IMG/VR virus record: IMGVR_UViG_3300034736_000523
Location: 1 to 40,489 of that record
DNA: 40,489 nucleotides
Strand: one strand, 5' to 3'
Source: a virus
A program made the position numbers and the translations under genes. Under the pieces are notes generated by a model. It searched no databases, had not been told where the DNA came from, and saw nothing but the letters and a program-made list of their open reading frames with translations. Of the stretch, positions 9,418-16,221 are shown in pieces. Every line of letters begins with the position of its first letter. Within the stretch, counting starts at the first letter, position 1.

Positions 9418-9815
9418 CGAGCCTTACCTTGTAGCTTTTCTACTGTACGTAAGCCAGCTAAGCCTAACATTGCTAATGTAAGCTCCATCATAACTTCAAG
9501 AGGAAGAACTGGAGAACCTACTTCAGGCATAATCCACTGGATTACAGGATTGATAACAAAAGAGAATAAGAATCCTAATCCACATACCCAAAGAATAAAG
9601 GGTCTAGCACCAGCTACGAAAACACTTCTGTGCTGTGTTTGTGCTTTTGTTATTTCAGCTTGAGCAAGGGCAGGTTGTAAAAAGAGTCTTTGCTTAATAA
9701 TTTCTTTATCCAATTTTTCTTCATCAGAAGTGAATAAAGCATCAAGAACATTACCTACAGCTTCTATAGGTTCTGATACTGCCTTACTTCCTGATAACCA
9801 ATTAAATATACTCAA
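9414..9815 (-). CDS. Holin (three-TM, gene-transfer-release type)
   Basis: The 133-residue protein resembles the three-transmembrane holin family PF11351. An amphipathic N-terminal region is followed by the R-P-F-I-L-W-V-C-G segment, a hydrophobic helix (GLGFLFSFVINPVIQWI), a second helix (VMMELTLAMLGLAGLRTVEK) and a short basic tail. It would permeabilise the inner membrane at lysis. The start is an unusual TTG (9813-9815) with GGAG six bases upstream; no better ATG exists in frame. It is the first gene of the minus-strand block and lies directly behind the candidate late promoter. Confidence 0.82.
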   Translation of the reverse strand: MSIFNWLSGSKAVSEPIEAVGNVLDALFTSDEEKLDKEIIKQRLFLQPALAQAEITKAQTQHRSVFVAGARPFILWVCGLGFLFSFVINPVIQWIMPEVGSPVLPLEVMMELTLAMLGLAGLRTVEKLQGKAR

Positions 9816-9894
9816 AGAAACTCCAAAAGAATACTAGGGCAAGAGGAACACATCCTACGATACCCGTAGCTTGAAAGAATAATGTACAAGAAGT

Positions 9895-9967
9895 CCTCTT
9901 AAAGAGGTCTGCACATACGTGTAACATGAAAAGTTACACTAGAACTATTGGAAGTATGTTTACATAC
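9895..9967. repeat. Three consecutive inverted repeats in the late leader
   Basis: Three perfect inverted repeats stand within 73 bases. CCTCTT-A-AAGAGG lies at 9895-9907, GTGTAAC with a 7-base loop and GTTACAC at 9919-9939, and GTATGT-TT-ACATAC at 9954-9967. They lie between the candidate late promoter and the holin start. They could be protein operators or leader RNA hairpins; none is followed by a clear U-tract. Confidence 0.6.
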
Positions 9968-9991
9968 GACCTTGTTGTTAGCATTATGATT

Positions 9992-10020
9992 AGTATAGAT
10001 AGAAGTTATAAATAAAGCAA
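9992..10020 (-). promoter_or_regulatory. Candidate sigma-70-like promoter for the left late block
   Basis: On the minus strand a TTGCTT box (10015-10020) and a TATACT box (9992-9997) are separated by exactly 17 bases. The -10 matches consensus at five of six positions, the -35 at three. Transcription would run into the holin gene through a leader of about 170 bases carrying three hairpins. This is seen by eye only; no start site is known. Confidence 0.4.
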
Positions 10021-10170
10021 GTCTACATAAATAAAATTTATTAATCATCCGACTGCTACTGTGCGAAGTATGACTTCAGTCATGGTGAGCAAAAGCAAAG
10101 TCGTATTACCGAGGCTAATTTTTGTAAAAATTTGTGGAGTGTTATGCATACACACACCGTGGGAAGCAAA

Positions 10171-10276
10171 CCCCCTGCTGGGGGCAATCATCCAGCGAAG
10201 CTGGTATACGTTATGTTATAACATTACAATTACACACGGATGTGGGAGGCCTAGCAATCCTAAAGGATTACCAGCC
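10171..10276. repeat. Cluster of GC-rich hairpins and a palindrome
   Basis: In order: CCCCC-TGCT-GGGGG (10171-10184), CCAGC-GAA-GCTGG (10192-10204), the perfect palindrome ATGTTATAACAT (10213-10224), and a two-part stem with outer GGC/GCC and inner AATCC-TAAA-GGATT (10248-10276). The first and last elements are each preceded by a similar ACACAC...GTGGGA stretch (near 10152 and 10233), as if a structured element had been duplicated. A small RNA or a structured leader are both possible. Confidence 0.5.
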
Positions 10277-10546
10277 TAAGTAACTGTTATGTATATAGTT
10301 AAGCCATGTTGCAAGCCTCATGTCTTACACTTATCAGTGATGTGATTGTTACTCTTCTATATATATGTATTTATATAGCTATTCTTTCTATCATTCAAAC
10401 TTATAGATAATGCTGTTTACTATTTGTACAGTGGTCTAATCTCTTTCAAGGAATAGTAAGGCTAGGGTTTAAGTATTATGCTCTTAGAATGGCTTATAGG
10501 AAGTTTTATGAGTATTGTATGTTTATACATATGTACAAATTAATTG

Positions 10547-10576
10547 TTGACTCCTCTTCTTATTCTATGATATGCG
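10547..10576 (+). promoter_or_regulatory. Weak candidate early promoter
   Basis: A good -35-like TTGACT (10547-10552) follows an AT-rich stretch. The only spacing-compatible -10 boxes are poor: GATATG at 16 bases or TATGCG at 18. A better TATGAT (10566-10571) is only 13 bases away. It is about 155 bases upstream of the first plus-strand gene, so the location fits an early promoter, but the assignment is weak. Confidence 0.25.
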
Positions 10577-10729
10577 CATACGCGGTTCATCATATTGTTA
10601 TTAAATGGCAACTGGTCTGAACAGTTAAAAACAATTAGACAATGCTCAGATTCTGTCCATACTGTTTAACAGCGGAAACAAAACCAGTATTCGCACTAGA
10701 TGAGAATCATTCTCAATAAGGAAAATAAG

Positions 10730-10942
10730 ATGAACAACGATACAAAATTGATAATAGCGAAGGCCTTAAGGTCCAAGTTCAATGAGATACAGCACGATCT
10801 CTTAACACTCACATACATGGGGGATGAATACATTTTAGATAAAGTGCGAGAAATGCAAGATACATATCGTGTATTCAGTAAAGTATCTGATGAGCTAAAA
10901 GCTGAAAGTCGTGAACACTACGAAAAATTGTTGGGGGTATAA
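10730..10942 (+). CDS. Hypothetical small early protein
   Basis: This 70-residue charged, probably all-helical protein starts MNNDTKLIIAKALRSK. An ATG at 10700 in the same frame is possible, but the one at 10730 has AAGGA eight bases upstream and is preferred. It is the first gene of the plus-strand arm, the position where T7-like phages place small host-interaction genes. I do not recognise a family and assign no function. Confidence 0.7.
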   Translation: MNNDTKLIIAKALRSKFNEIQHDLLTLTYMGDEYILDKVREMQDTYRVFSKVSDELKAESREHYEKLLGV

Positions 10943-10943
10943 G

Positions 10944-11018
10944 ATGTTCTTATATCAAGGGCAGTACTACACATTACAACAACTTATTATTTTAATTAAA
11001 TCAAAGGGTATATTATGA
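10944..11018 (+). CDS. Possible 24-residue coupled ORF
   Basis: An ATG one base after the preceding stop, with GGGGG upstream, opens a 24-codon frame (MFLYQGQYYTLQQLIILIKS and four more residues). It ends in a TGA overlapping the next start (ATGA). The perfect fit between two coupled genes suggests translation, either as a real microprotein or as a coupling leader. Length alone cannot prove coding. Confidence 0.4.
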   Translation: MFLYQGQYYTLQQLIILIKSKGIL

Positions 11019-11260
11019 CAATTCAAGCGATAAACAAAAAGTATAATGCAAAGGTTAACAAGGCGTATAAGGCATTGCGTAAGTATTATGCATTGGTTGA
11101 CTTAGAGGATACTTTAGAGCTTTACAGTGCCGCAATGTCTCGACTCGAATCTAAACAAGAAAGGGCGCATAACATTTACATAGATACGCTGGACGAAATG
11201 CCACTAAGAGAACAGATAAACTTATCTAAACAACATGTTGCATTACACGGGTACACATAG
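11015..11260 (+). CDS. Hypothetical small early protein
   Basis: This is an 81-residue, basic N-terminal, mostly helical protein (MTIQAINKKYNAKVNKAYKA) with no recognised domain. Its start overlaps the stop of the tiny ORF before it, and AAAGGG lies upstream. It belongs to the run of small unknown early genes and is followed by a hairpin at 11281-11304. Confidence 0.7.
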   Translation: MTIQAINKKYNAKVNKAYKALRKYYALVDLEDTLELYSAAMSRLESKQERAHNIYIDTLDEMPLREQINLSKQHVALHGYT

Positions 11261-11280
11261 CCGATTAATAATATTGCTAT

Positions 11281-11304
11281 AAAGCACTGCTATCAGAGTG
11301 TTTT
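11281..11304 (+). terminator. Hairpin between early genes, possible attenuator/terminator
   Basis: AAAGCACT (11281-11288) pairs with AGTGTTTT (11297-11304) around an 8-base loop, with one G-U pair. The right arm ends in TTTT but no longer U-tract follows, so it may be a weak terminator or an mRNA-processing or stability hairpin ahead of the 11351 gene. Confidence 0.4.
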
Positions 11305-11350
11305 ATGTCAAACTTATTATCTTTTAACATTCATCTACAGGAATAAAACA

Positions 11351-12022
11351 ATGACAATTTTATTAACGAGTTTTAGTGCAAAGCTAGACAAGTCCCAGAC
11401 AGACAATTGGCTTAATGCCGTTATGTATCTCGACCCTAGTTATCATCAAAGTGTATGCAAAGGTAGATCAAAGGGTTGTTATGAGTCGTGCTTAGTTAAC
11501 AGTGGTAGAATGGGTATGACAATGGCAGTTAATGCTAGGAAGAACAGAACAGATCGCTTCTTTAAACAACGTGATCTTTTTCTTATCCAGCTTAAGGGAG
11601 AGATAGCCTCTAAGTTAGCGCAAGCACAAAAACAGGGGAAGCGGTTAGCTATTCGCTTAAATGGTACTAGTGATATTGATTGGAGTGAGATATATAACAC
11701 GTTCCCTATGATCCAATTTTATGAGTACACAAAGCGACCCGACTTAGCTAAGAAATTAGCCAAGATAGATAATGTTAACGTGACGTTTAGCAAGCATGAG
11801 AATCACAGTGCTAAAGCAGTGCATAAGGTTTTAGCTAGGGGGGTGAATGTTGCCGTTGTCTTCAGCGGTAAAGTACCTGCGAGTTATATTGATATAAAAG
11901 TCATCGACGGGGATAAGCACGACCGGAGATTTGAAGATGATAAAGGGCGCATCATTGGTCTTAAGCTTAAAGGCACAAACAAAGTTAAACAACTCGCTAT
12001 ACAATCGGGGTTCGCAGTATGA
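11351..12022 (+). CDS. Conserved phage protein with a cysteine cluster, function unknown
   Basis: The 223-residue protein has a striking N-terminal cluster CKGRSKGCYESCLVNSGR (Cys-x6-Cys-x3-Cys) near residues 36-53. A region reading AIRLNGTSDIDW follows, then alternating strands and helices (QFYEYTKRPD, VTFSKHEN) suggestive of a barrel-like enzyme fold. I recall similar phage and plasmid proteins of the gp88-like type, without known function. Three close cysteines could bind a metal or an Fe-S cluster, but that is inference. It overlaps the next gene by 4 bases (ATGA) and is the largest protein of the early accessory cluster. Confidence 0.8.
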   Translation: MTILLTSFSAKLDKSQTDNWLNAVMYLDPSYHQSVCKGRSKGCYESCLVNSGRMGMTMAVNARKNRTDRFFKQRDLFLIQLKGEIASKLAQAQKQGKRLAIRLNGTSDIDWSEIYNTFPMIQFYEYTKRPDLAKKLAKIDNVNVTFSKHENHSAKAVHKVLARGVNVAVVFSGKVPASYIDIKVIDGDKHDRRFEDDKGRIIGLKLKGTNKVKQLAIQSGFAV

Positions 12023-12258
12023 TGTATATTAAACCTTTAAACATGTGGGACAATGCCACACAAAAAGCGGTTATCTCAGGTCAAATAAAACTCCAAGCTG
12101 GCCAGTGGGTTAGGTGTGGCAGTGGTCGCCTTAGTCGCTTCATATGTGTACGTAATAAGACATTATGGTTGGCCCATTGGCAAGGTACAACAAGGGCGAC
12201 AGAGAAAAAATTCCAGTCATTACTTCAAGCAAGCAAGGGGAGAAAAGAAAATGTATAG
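12019..12258 (+). CDS. Hypothetical small protein following the cysteine-cluster gene
   Basis: This 79-residue protein has a compact beta-like core (KLQAGQWVRCG, then SRFICVRNKTLWLAHW). It overlaps the stop of the cysteine-cluster gene and so is probably co-translated with it. I have an impression that the same pair occurs in other phages, but no function is known. A role as partner of the preceding protein is inferred from coupling only. Confidence 0.65.
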   Translation: MMYIKPLNMWDNATQKAVISGQIKLQAGQWVRCGSGRLSRFICVRNKTLWLAHWQGTTRATEKKFQSLLQASKGRKENV

Positions 12259-12439
12259 CACAAAATTTATTAAGTTCGGATTGTATGAGTTACATTGTAG
12301 TAAGCTTGGCAATGTTGGGGTTGCTGTTCTCTATAGTGCAGGAAAATATGCCGTATCATTTGATGACCCGTACCCGCTAACAATAAAAGAGATGGAAGAT
12401 TTGCAACAAGCATTAAAACAATTGGAGCAAGGCGAATGA
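12251..12439 (+). CDS. Hypothetical small protein
   Basis: The 62-residue protein starts MYSTKFIKFGLYEL and ends in an acidic helix. The chosen ATG has AGGGGAG about 10 bases upstream; a longer frame from 12116 would run inside the previous gene without a ribosome site. It overlaps both neighbours and matches no recognised domain. Confidence 0.6.
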   Translation: MYSTKFIKFGLYELHCSKLGNVGVAVLYSAGKYAVSFDDPYPLTIKEMEDLQQALKQLEQGE

Positions 12440-12636
12440 ATAAGATTACAGCAGTTGAATTCTATAACGCTAAAGCTGAAAGCGTAAACAAGGGAGCGGA
12501 TTTTATATCAGCATTTCAATCTAAATGCGGGGGGTATATCTCTCGCTCTTATCAAGTCGATACATACAATTTTGAATGGGTCGAGAGTCGATACAACAAG
12601 GCAACAAAAACCGTATTATATTTTGGTAGCAGGTAA
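12436..12636 (+). CDS. Hypothetical small protein
   Basis: This 66-residue protein (MNKITAVEFYNAKAESVNKG) is coupled to the preceding gene through an ATGA overlap. Mixed helix then aromatic strand pattern; no domain recognised. It is one of the chain of small accessory early genes. Confidence 0.6.
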   Translation: MNKITAVEFYNAKAESVNKGADFISAFQSKCGGYISRSYQVDTYNFEWVESRYNKATKTVLYFGSR

Positions 12637-12681
12637 CTGCTATCATTAATGCTATCACGCGAATTTTTAAAAGGTAAAATT

Positions 12682-12990
12682 ATGTTATTAAACGAGAGAA
12701 AAATAGTTTTAAGCATTCTTTCTTATGCATTAGATAAAGGGTTATCCGTTAGCGTTAACGATGGGGAGGAAGACACGCTTGATTATTCTACAGACATCAA
12801 TGAAATATTCGAGGCATTGGATACAACGGGGGATGATTACATCTTTTTTCATGACGCGGATAAAAAAAGCTTAGGGTATTACTGGTTTATCTATGGCAAT
12901 GGTAATGAAGGGCTAGATGTTGTATCAGACTCCAGCATGACTAATCTAATAGATGAAATTGATCTACATATACAGGATTTAAAATTATGA
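12682..12990 (+). CDS. Hypothetical acidic protein
   Basis: This is a 102-residue, strongly acidic protein (MLLNERKIVLSILSYALDKG at the start, then GEEDTLDYSTD). The ATG at 12682 has AAAAGGT seven bases upstream, better than the in-frame ATG at 12649. The acidity would suit a DNA-mimic or protein-binding inhibitor, but nothing in the sequence proves that. The stop overlaps the next start. Confidence 0.65.
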   Translation: MLLNERKIVLSILSYALDKGLSVSVNDGEEDTLDYSTDINEIFEALDTTGDDYIFFHDADKKSLGYYWFIYGNGNEGLDVVSDSSMTNLIDEIDLHIQDLKL

Positions 12991-13220
12991 CAAACAAACA
13001 AATTATCGCAGAAATAAGAAAAGGTGCTAAGCAGTACGGGTTAGTATTCAAGCAGGCGAATACCAGATTAAACGGCTCATACGTATGGCAATTAAACGAC
13101 CGTTTAACAAGTGAGTGTGTGATGTCAAATTACCAACTCATTAGTGCTTGGTCAGACTATTTGAGCGGCTATATGTCAAGCTACAACAAACAGACAGGAT
13201 ATTTTGAGGGAGTAAGGTAA
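12987..13220 (+). CDS. Conserved small phage protein, unknown function
   Basis: The 77-residue protein has the pattern MTNKQIIAEIRKGAKQYGL, then LNGSYVWQLNDR and SAWSDYLSGYMSSYN. I recall similar short proteins in other phage early regions without known function. Probably one small alpha/beta domain. It overlaps both neighbours by 1-4 bases. Confidence 0.65.
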   Translation: MTNKQIIAEIRKGAKQYGLVFKQANTRLNGSYVWQLNDRLTSECVMSNYQLISAWSDYLSGYMSSYNKQTGYFEGVR

Positions 13221-13435
13221 TGAATAGAATGTATGAATTGGTCTTGATAAAAGACATAAAAAAAGAATATAAAACCATCAGAATAGGGTCAGAGATGGAC
13301 ACGCTATCTATAATCGAATTGTTCAGTGATGCAGAGAGTATTTTATTTGCTAGAAGCAAAAGCACATCCTGTAATTACGTTTTTGTGGATTCTGCTTCTT
13401 TTAATTTTAAGTTTAAAGAATTGGAGAATTATTGA
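13220..13435 (+). CDS. Hypothetical small protein
   Basis: This 71-residue protein (MNRMYELVLIKDIKKEYKTI) alternates beta strands and helices. Its ATG overlaps the preceding TAA. No family recognised. Confidence 0.6.
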   Translation: MNRMYELVLIKDIKKEYKTIRIGSEMDTLSIIELFSDAESILFARSKSTSCNYVFVDSASFNFKFKELENY

Positions 13436-13602
13436 TGATGCGGGACATAGTGAAGGCAAGAGACGAAAGGGGAAATGTAAGCATTATGGGAGAGCATGAT
13501 GATCGCCTCGATGCATTAGAACACGAGCAAATGCTCACAAAAGAATACCCCCTGATGTACGTGTGGATTGAGACAGTACACTATTGGAATGAAGATGAGT
13601 AG
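13435..13602 (+). CDS. Hypothetical 55-residue protein
   Basis: A frame of 55 codons (MMRDIVKARDERGNVSIMGE onward) begins on the last base of the preceding stop. It has two adjacent ATGs and GGAG upstream, and it ends where the next small membrane gene begins. It is acidic, with an aromatic C-terminus (YVWIETVHYWNEDE). Coupling on both sides supports it as real; function unknown. Confidence 0.55.
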   Translation: MMRDIVKARDERGNVSIMGEHDDRLDALEHEQMLTKEYPLMYVWIETVHYWNEDE

Positions 13603-13771
13603 CATACTGGCTTATACATGTTTAGCCTTGGCAGTAGTAAGCATAATAATGATGCTAGATATTAAAGAGGATATTAAAAATAATAGGGTAACTGTAAAAT
13701 ATTTATGTATTCATGTCGTATTAATGATTAGTATGATTATTATTATGTGGAATATTATAGATTCTATATAA
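13595..13771 (+). CDS. Small two-TM membrane protein
   Basis: This 58-residue protein has two hydrophobic segments, residues about 4-22 (ILAYTCLALAVVSIIMML) and 39-56 (YLCIHVVLMISMIIIMW), joined by a basic loop. The ATG at 13595 overlaps the previous gene and has GGA at suitable spacing; upstream in-frame TTG and ATG codons are less likely. Small early membrane proteins in phages can block superinfection or antagonise holin, but neither can be chosen here. Confidence 0.6.
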   Translation: MSSILAYTCLALAVVSIIMMLDIKEDIKNNRVTVKYLCIHVVLMISMIIIMWNIIDSI

Positions 13772-13873
13772 CTGAAAAAAAAGAAAAGGACAAAAGAAAA
13801 AAATATATGACAAGAGCATACATTTTACGGGCTGGCAGTGCAATCTAAAAATTCTCTGTCAACCCCCTTTTGC

Positions 13874-13917
13874 GACGAAACGTCCATAAAACGGGACGAA
13901 TGACTGTTGATAACAGT
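13874..13917 (+). promoter_or_regulatory. Alternative hairpins and palindrome ahead of the primase operon segment
   Basis: In the 170-base gap 13772-13941, GACG-AAA-CGTC (13874-13884) competes with CGTCC/GGACG (13881-13885 with 13894-13898) for the same CGTC bases. A 15-base palindrome ACTGTT-GAT-AACAGT (13903-13917) follows about 25 bases before the next ATG. The layout suits an attenuator plus an operator, but no regulator is known. I saw no convincing sigma-70 promoter in the gap. Confidence 0.35.
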
Positions 13918-13941
13918 TATTATTTAGATTAAAGGTAGATT

Positions 13942-14106
13942 ATGATATTCACACGTAATAAATTAGACACAAAAGACCACACTATTTTAAATAAATTAGT
14001 AGCATTTGGCGGTGACATAAAATACAGTAATGGACTGTTCATTTGGAACAGTAAAAGTTTTTCAGATGTTAAGAGCATGGAAAAACATATGGAGAAAATG
14101 AAATGA
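13942..14106 (+). CDS. Hypothetical 54-residue protein
   Basis: A 54-codon frame (MIFTRNKLDTKDHTILNKLV onward) has AAAGGT upstream and an ATGA overlap with the next gene. Basic, with a helix-strand-helix pattern. It is the first gene after the 170-base regulatory gap, so it may head a new transcript running into the primase-helicase. Confidence 0.6.
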   Translation: MIFTRNKLDTKDHTILNKLVAFGGDIKYSNGLFIWNSKSFSDVKSMEKHMEKMK

Positions 14107-14336
14107 AAACTATAATTCATGTTAATCAACACGTAATAAAGAGTAACCGCAAAGATAACGAGGTGAACCCTGTACTTACGTGTAAGACCTACAAGACCAA
14201 CGAGTACACCAACACGGCACTCGTCATGAAAGATGGCGAGGAAGTCGGTAGGTTTGTATATAGACCAGACAAGCCCTTATCATGTGGGGCACATGTCTGG
14301 TTTGAGACAAACTGCGAAGTAATAGAAGAGGTTTAA
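14103..14336 (+). CDS. Conserved small phage protein near primase, unknown function
   Basis: The 77-residue protein has the conserved pattern KTIIHVNQHVIKSNRK near the start and YRPDKPLSCGAHVWFET near the end. I recall this type from many T7-like and siphovirus early regions, where it has no assigned role. It probably forms one small beta-rich domain. The stop is followed by one base before the primase-helicase ATG, so they are co-translated. Confidence 0.75.
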   Translation: MKTIIHVNQHVIKSNRKDNEVNPVLTCKTYKTNEYTNTALVMKDGEEVGRFVYRPDKPLSCGAHVWFETNCEVIEEV

Positions 14337-14337
14337 A

Positions 14338-15996
14338 ATGAGCGGATCTTTTGTAGGTAAAATTGATTGTCCTAAATGCGGCAATGGAAACTCACTAAAT
14401 ATGTGGGAAGAGGACGATGTGAGGACAGGTTACTGTTTTCATCACAGTTGTAAATCTTATTTCAATGAGAAGTCATTATCAGAGGCTCCAGACAGTGATG
14501 TAGCGTACACAGAGAAAGAACCATATGACATAAGCTGGGTTAGTAATTTAAAGGCTATGGATAACGTCACAAGAGGTTTAAAAGCTGGTGCTTACAGACA
14601 TTTCGGGGTAGTTCATGGGGTTAGTACTCAGGACGGTAGAACATTATCAGAAACATACTACCCATTACGTGATGCGGGAGGTGAAACGATAGCGTATAAG
14701 GTGCGTATACAGCAGCCTAAGAGTTTCTATGCGATGGGGCAAGTACGTGCTGGCCTACCCTTTGGCTGGAGGGAAGCATTAGAGCAAGGTGGTTATTCTC
14801 TGTACATAACTGAGGGGGAGGAGGACGCAGTAGCAGTTTATACAGCTTGGATGAGAGAAAAGAAGCAGAAAGTTGCGGTTATCTCTCTAAAAAATGGCAG
14901 TAGTAGTGTAGTAAAATCGTTACAGCCTATTTTAAAGGACATCACAGATAAATATAAGCAGGTTGTGTTCCTACCAGATGCTGATAGCAGTGGAGAAGAT
15001 GCTGTTAAAAGTATTCGCTCGTTGTTCCCTACTAATTACCCTGTGAAAATAGGGAAGTACAGTGAGAATGATGCAAATGACATGGTCAGGGAAGGTAAAG
15101 AGAAGGAATTAGTCTCAGCTTGTTACAATGCAGGTGTTCCTTTGTCATCAGAGATAATAGCACCAGATTGGGACATGTTCGAAGAGCTAAAGAAACCATT
15201 GGAATTTGGATTGAGCTATCCTTGGCCTACACTCACAAAACTAACGAGAGGGCAGAGAGCGGGTGAGGTTATTTACTGGGGCGCACCTCCAAAAGGCGGT
15301 AAAACTACATTAGTCAATCTTTTGGCGGGTTGGAACATCAAAGAACACAATAGAAGAGTACTGATTGTGAGTCCTGAGTCACCTCCGAAAGCGACATTGA
15401 GAAGATTGTCAGGCTCATTAGTCAATAAGATATTCCATGATCCAAACATCGTAGTTAATCCTGATGATGTCGATAGAGCCAGAGGAATAATTGGCGACAA
15501 GCTACACATTTTTACAAAATGGCAGACACCTAATTGGGCAGATACTAGACAGTCTATCAAAGAAGAGGTGATGATGCAGGGTATTAAGGATGTGTATATA
15601 GACCCCATCACTAATTTCTCGGTAGGCATGAGTAGTAGTGAGAGAAATGATTTTCTAATTACAATGACAAGAGAGTTGTCAGAAGATGCTGCTAATTACG
15701 GGTTCACAGCACATGTATTCTGTCACTACAACAAAGCTCCCAAGGGAGACAAGCAGTGGAGTCAGGGACGTATACCGAGCAGTGACGACTTAGCAGGTAG
15801 TGGTGCTATGGCACAAGCATGTAACACAGCTATTGGTTTACAAATTTGGAAAGTGACTGAAGGAGAGGACATGGATTACTTGAACAACTCAAGAGTTCTA
15901 CATATACTCGAAGACAGAGAGTTCGGTGTAGTAGCAGCGATACCTCTTAGATGGAATTCTTATACAGGTAAATTAGAGGAGCAACAAGATGATTGA
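14338..15996 (+). CDS. T7 gp4-type primase-helicase
   Basis: The 552-residue bifunctional enzyme primes and unwinds DNA at the phage fork. A zinc-binding domain uses Cys11, Cys14, Cys33 and Cys38. The TOPRIM primase core shows LYITEGEEDAVAVY near residue 155 and VVFLPDADSSGEDA near residue 212. The RecA-like hexameric helicase has Walker A GAPPKGGKTT near residue 315, Walker B VYIDPITN near residue 420, FCHYNK and GSGAMAQACN further on. Length matches T7 gp4 (566). It precedes the regulatory genes and DNA polymerase in the same operon. Confidence 0.95.
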   Translation: MSGSFVGKIDCPKCGNGNSLNMWEEDDVRTGYCFHHSCKSYFNEKSLSEAPDSDVAYTEKEPYDISWVSNLKAMDNVTRGLKAGAYRHFGVVHGVSTQDGRTLSETYYPLRDAGGETIAYKVRIQQPKSFYAMGQVRAGLPFGWREALEQGGYSLYITEGEEDAVAVYTAWMREKKQKVAVISLKNGSSSVVKSLQPILKDITDKYKQVVFLPDADSSGEDAVKSIRSLFPTNYPVKIGKYSENDANDMVREGKEKELVSACYNAGVPLSSEIIAPDWDMFEELKKPLEFGLSYPWPTLTKLTRGQRAGEVIYWGAPPKGGKTTLVNLLAGWNIKEHNRRVLIVSPESPPKATLRRLSGSLVNKIFHDPNIVVNPDDVDRARGIIGDKLHIFTKWQTPNWADTRQSIKEEVMMQGIKDVYIDPITNFSVGMSSSERNDFLITMTRELSEDAANYGFTAHVFCHYNKAPKGDKQWSQGRIPSSDDLAGSGAMAQACNTAIGLQIWKVTEGEDMDYLNNSRVLHILEDREFGVVAAIPLRWNSYTGKLEEQQDD

Positions 15997-16150
15997 GTTA
16001 TCAGCAGAAGAAGTGGCACTGAGAATTATCAGACTACGCAATGATACAAGAACAAGAGAGCATGAGATGGCTATTATGAAAAGAAAAATGAATGCGGCTA
16101 GGATTATAGAAGATAAGAAGATTGAAGCACCAAAGGAGCAAGGCGAATGA
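15989..16150 (+). CDS. Hypothetical 53-residue helical protein
   Basis: This 53-codon frame (MIELSAEEVALRIIRLRNDT onward) starts inside the end of the helicase gene, behind the AGAGGAG sequence. It encodes a highly charged single long helix, ending with an ATGA overlap into a further tiny frame. Function unknown; its position suggests co-translation with primase-helicase. Confidence 0.6.
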   Translation: MIELSAEEVALRIIRLRNDTRTREHEMAIMKRKMNAARIIEDKKIEAPKEQGE

Positions 16151-16221
16151 CTAACCAAGAGATTTTAGCTTCAAACGCATTATCTATGCGTTCGCATATA
16201 TTTGTGTTATTTCTACTGTAA
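16147..16221 (+). CDS. Doubtful 24-residue ORF over the hairpin region
   Basis: A 24-codon frame (MTNQEILASNALSMRSHIFV and four more residues) overlaps the previous stop by ATGA but runs through the ACGCAT/ATGCGT hairpins. It may be a translated leader rather than a functional gene. Confidence 0.2.
   Translation: MTNQEILASNALSMRSHIFVLFLL

Larger units (their letters stand above)
9816..10729. other. Divergent control region without a convincing gene
   Basis: About 0.9 kb lies between the minus-strand late block and the plus-strand early block. It holds at least six inverted repeats: 9895-9907, 9919-9939, 9954-9967, 10171-10184, 10192-10204 and 10248-10276, plus a perfect 12-base palindrome at 10213-10224. 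There is a minus-strand promoter candidate (9992-10020), a weak plus-strand one near 10547, and an AT-rich stretch near 10356-10380 (TATATATATG). One 72-codon open frame (10061-10279) runs through the hairpins and lacks a ribosome site. I saw no tRNA. It probably holds early and late promoters and perhaps an origin or a small RNA. Confidence 0.7.

Noticed and set aside
10061-10279. Open frame of 72 codons on the plus strand in the control region
   Set aside because: Starts at GTG without a ribosome site, runs through several perfect hairpins and has no protein-like pattern.
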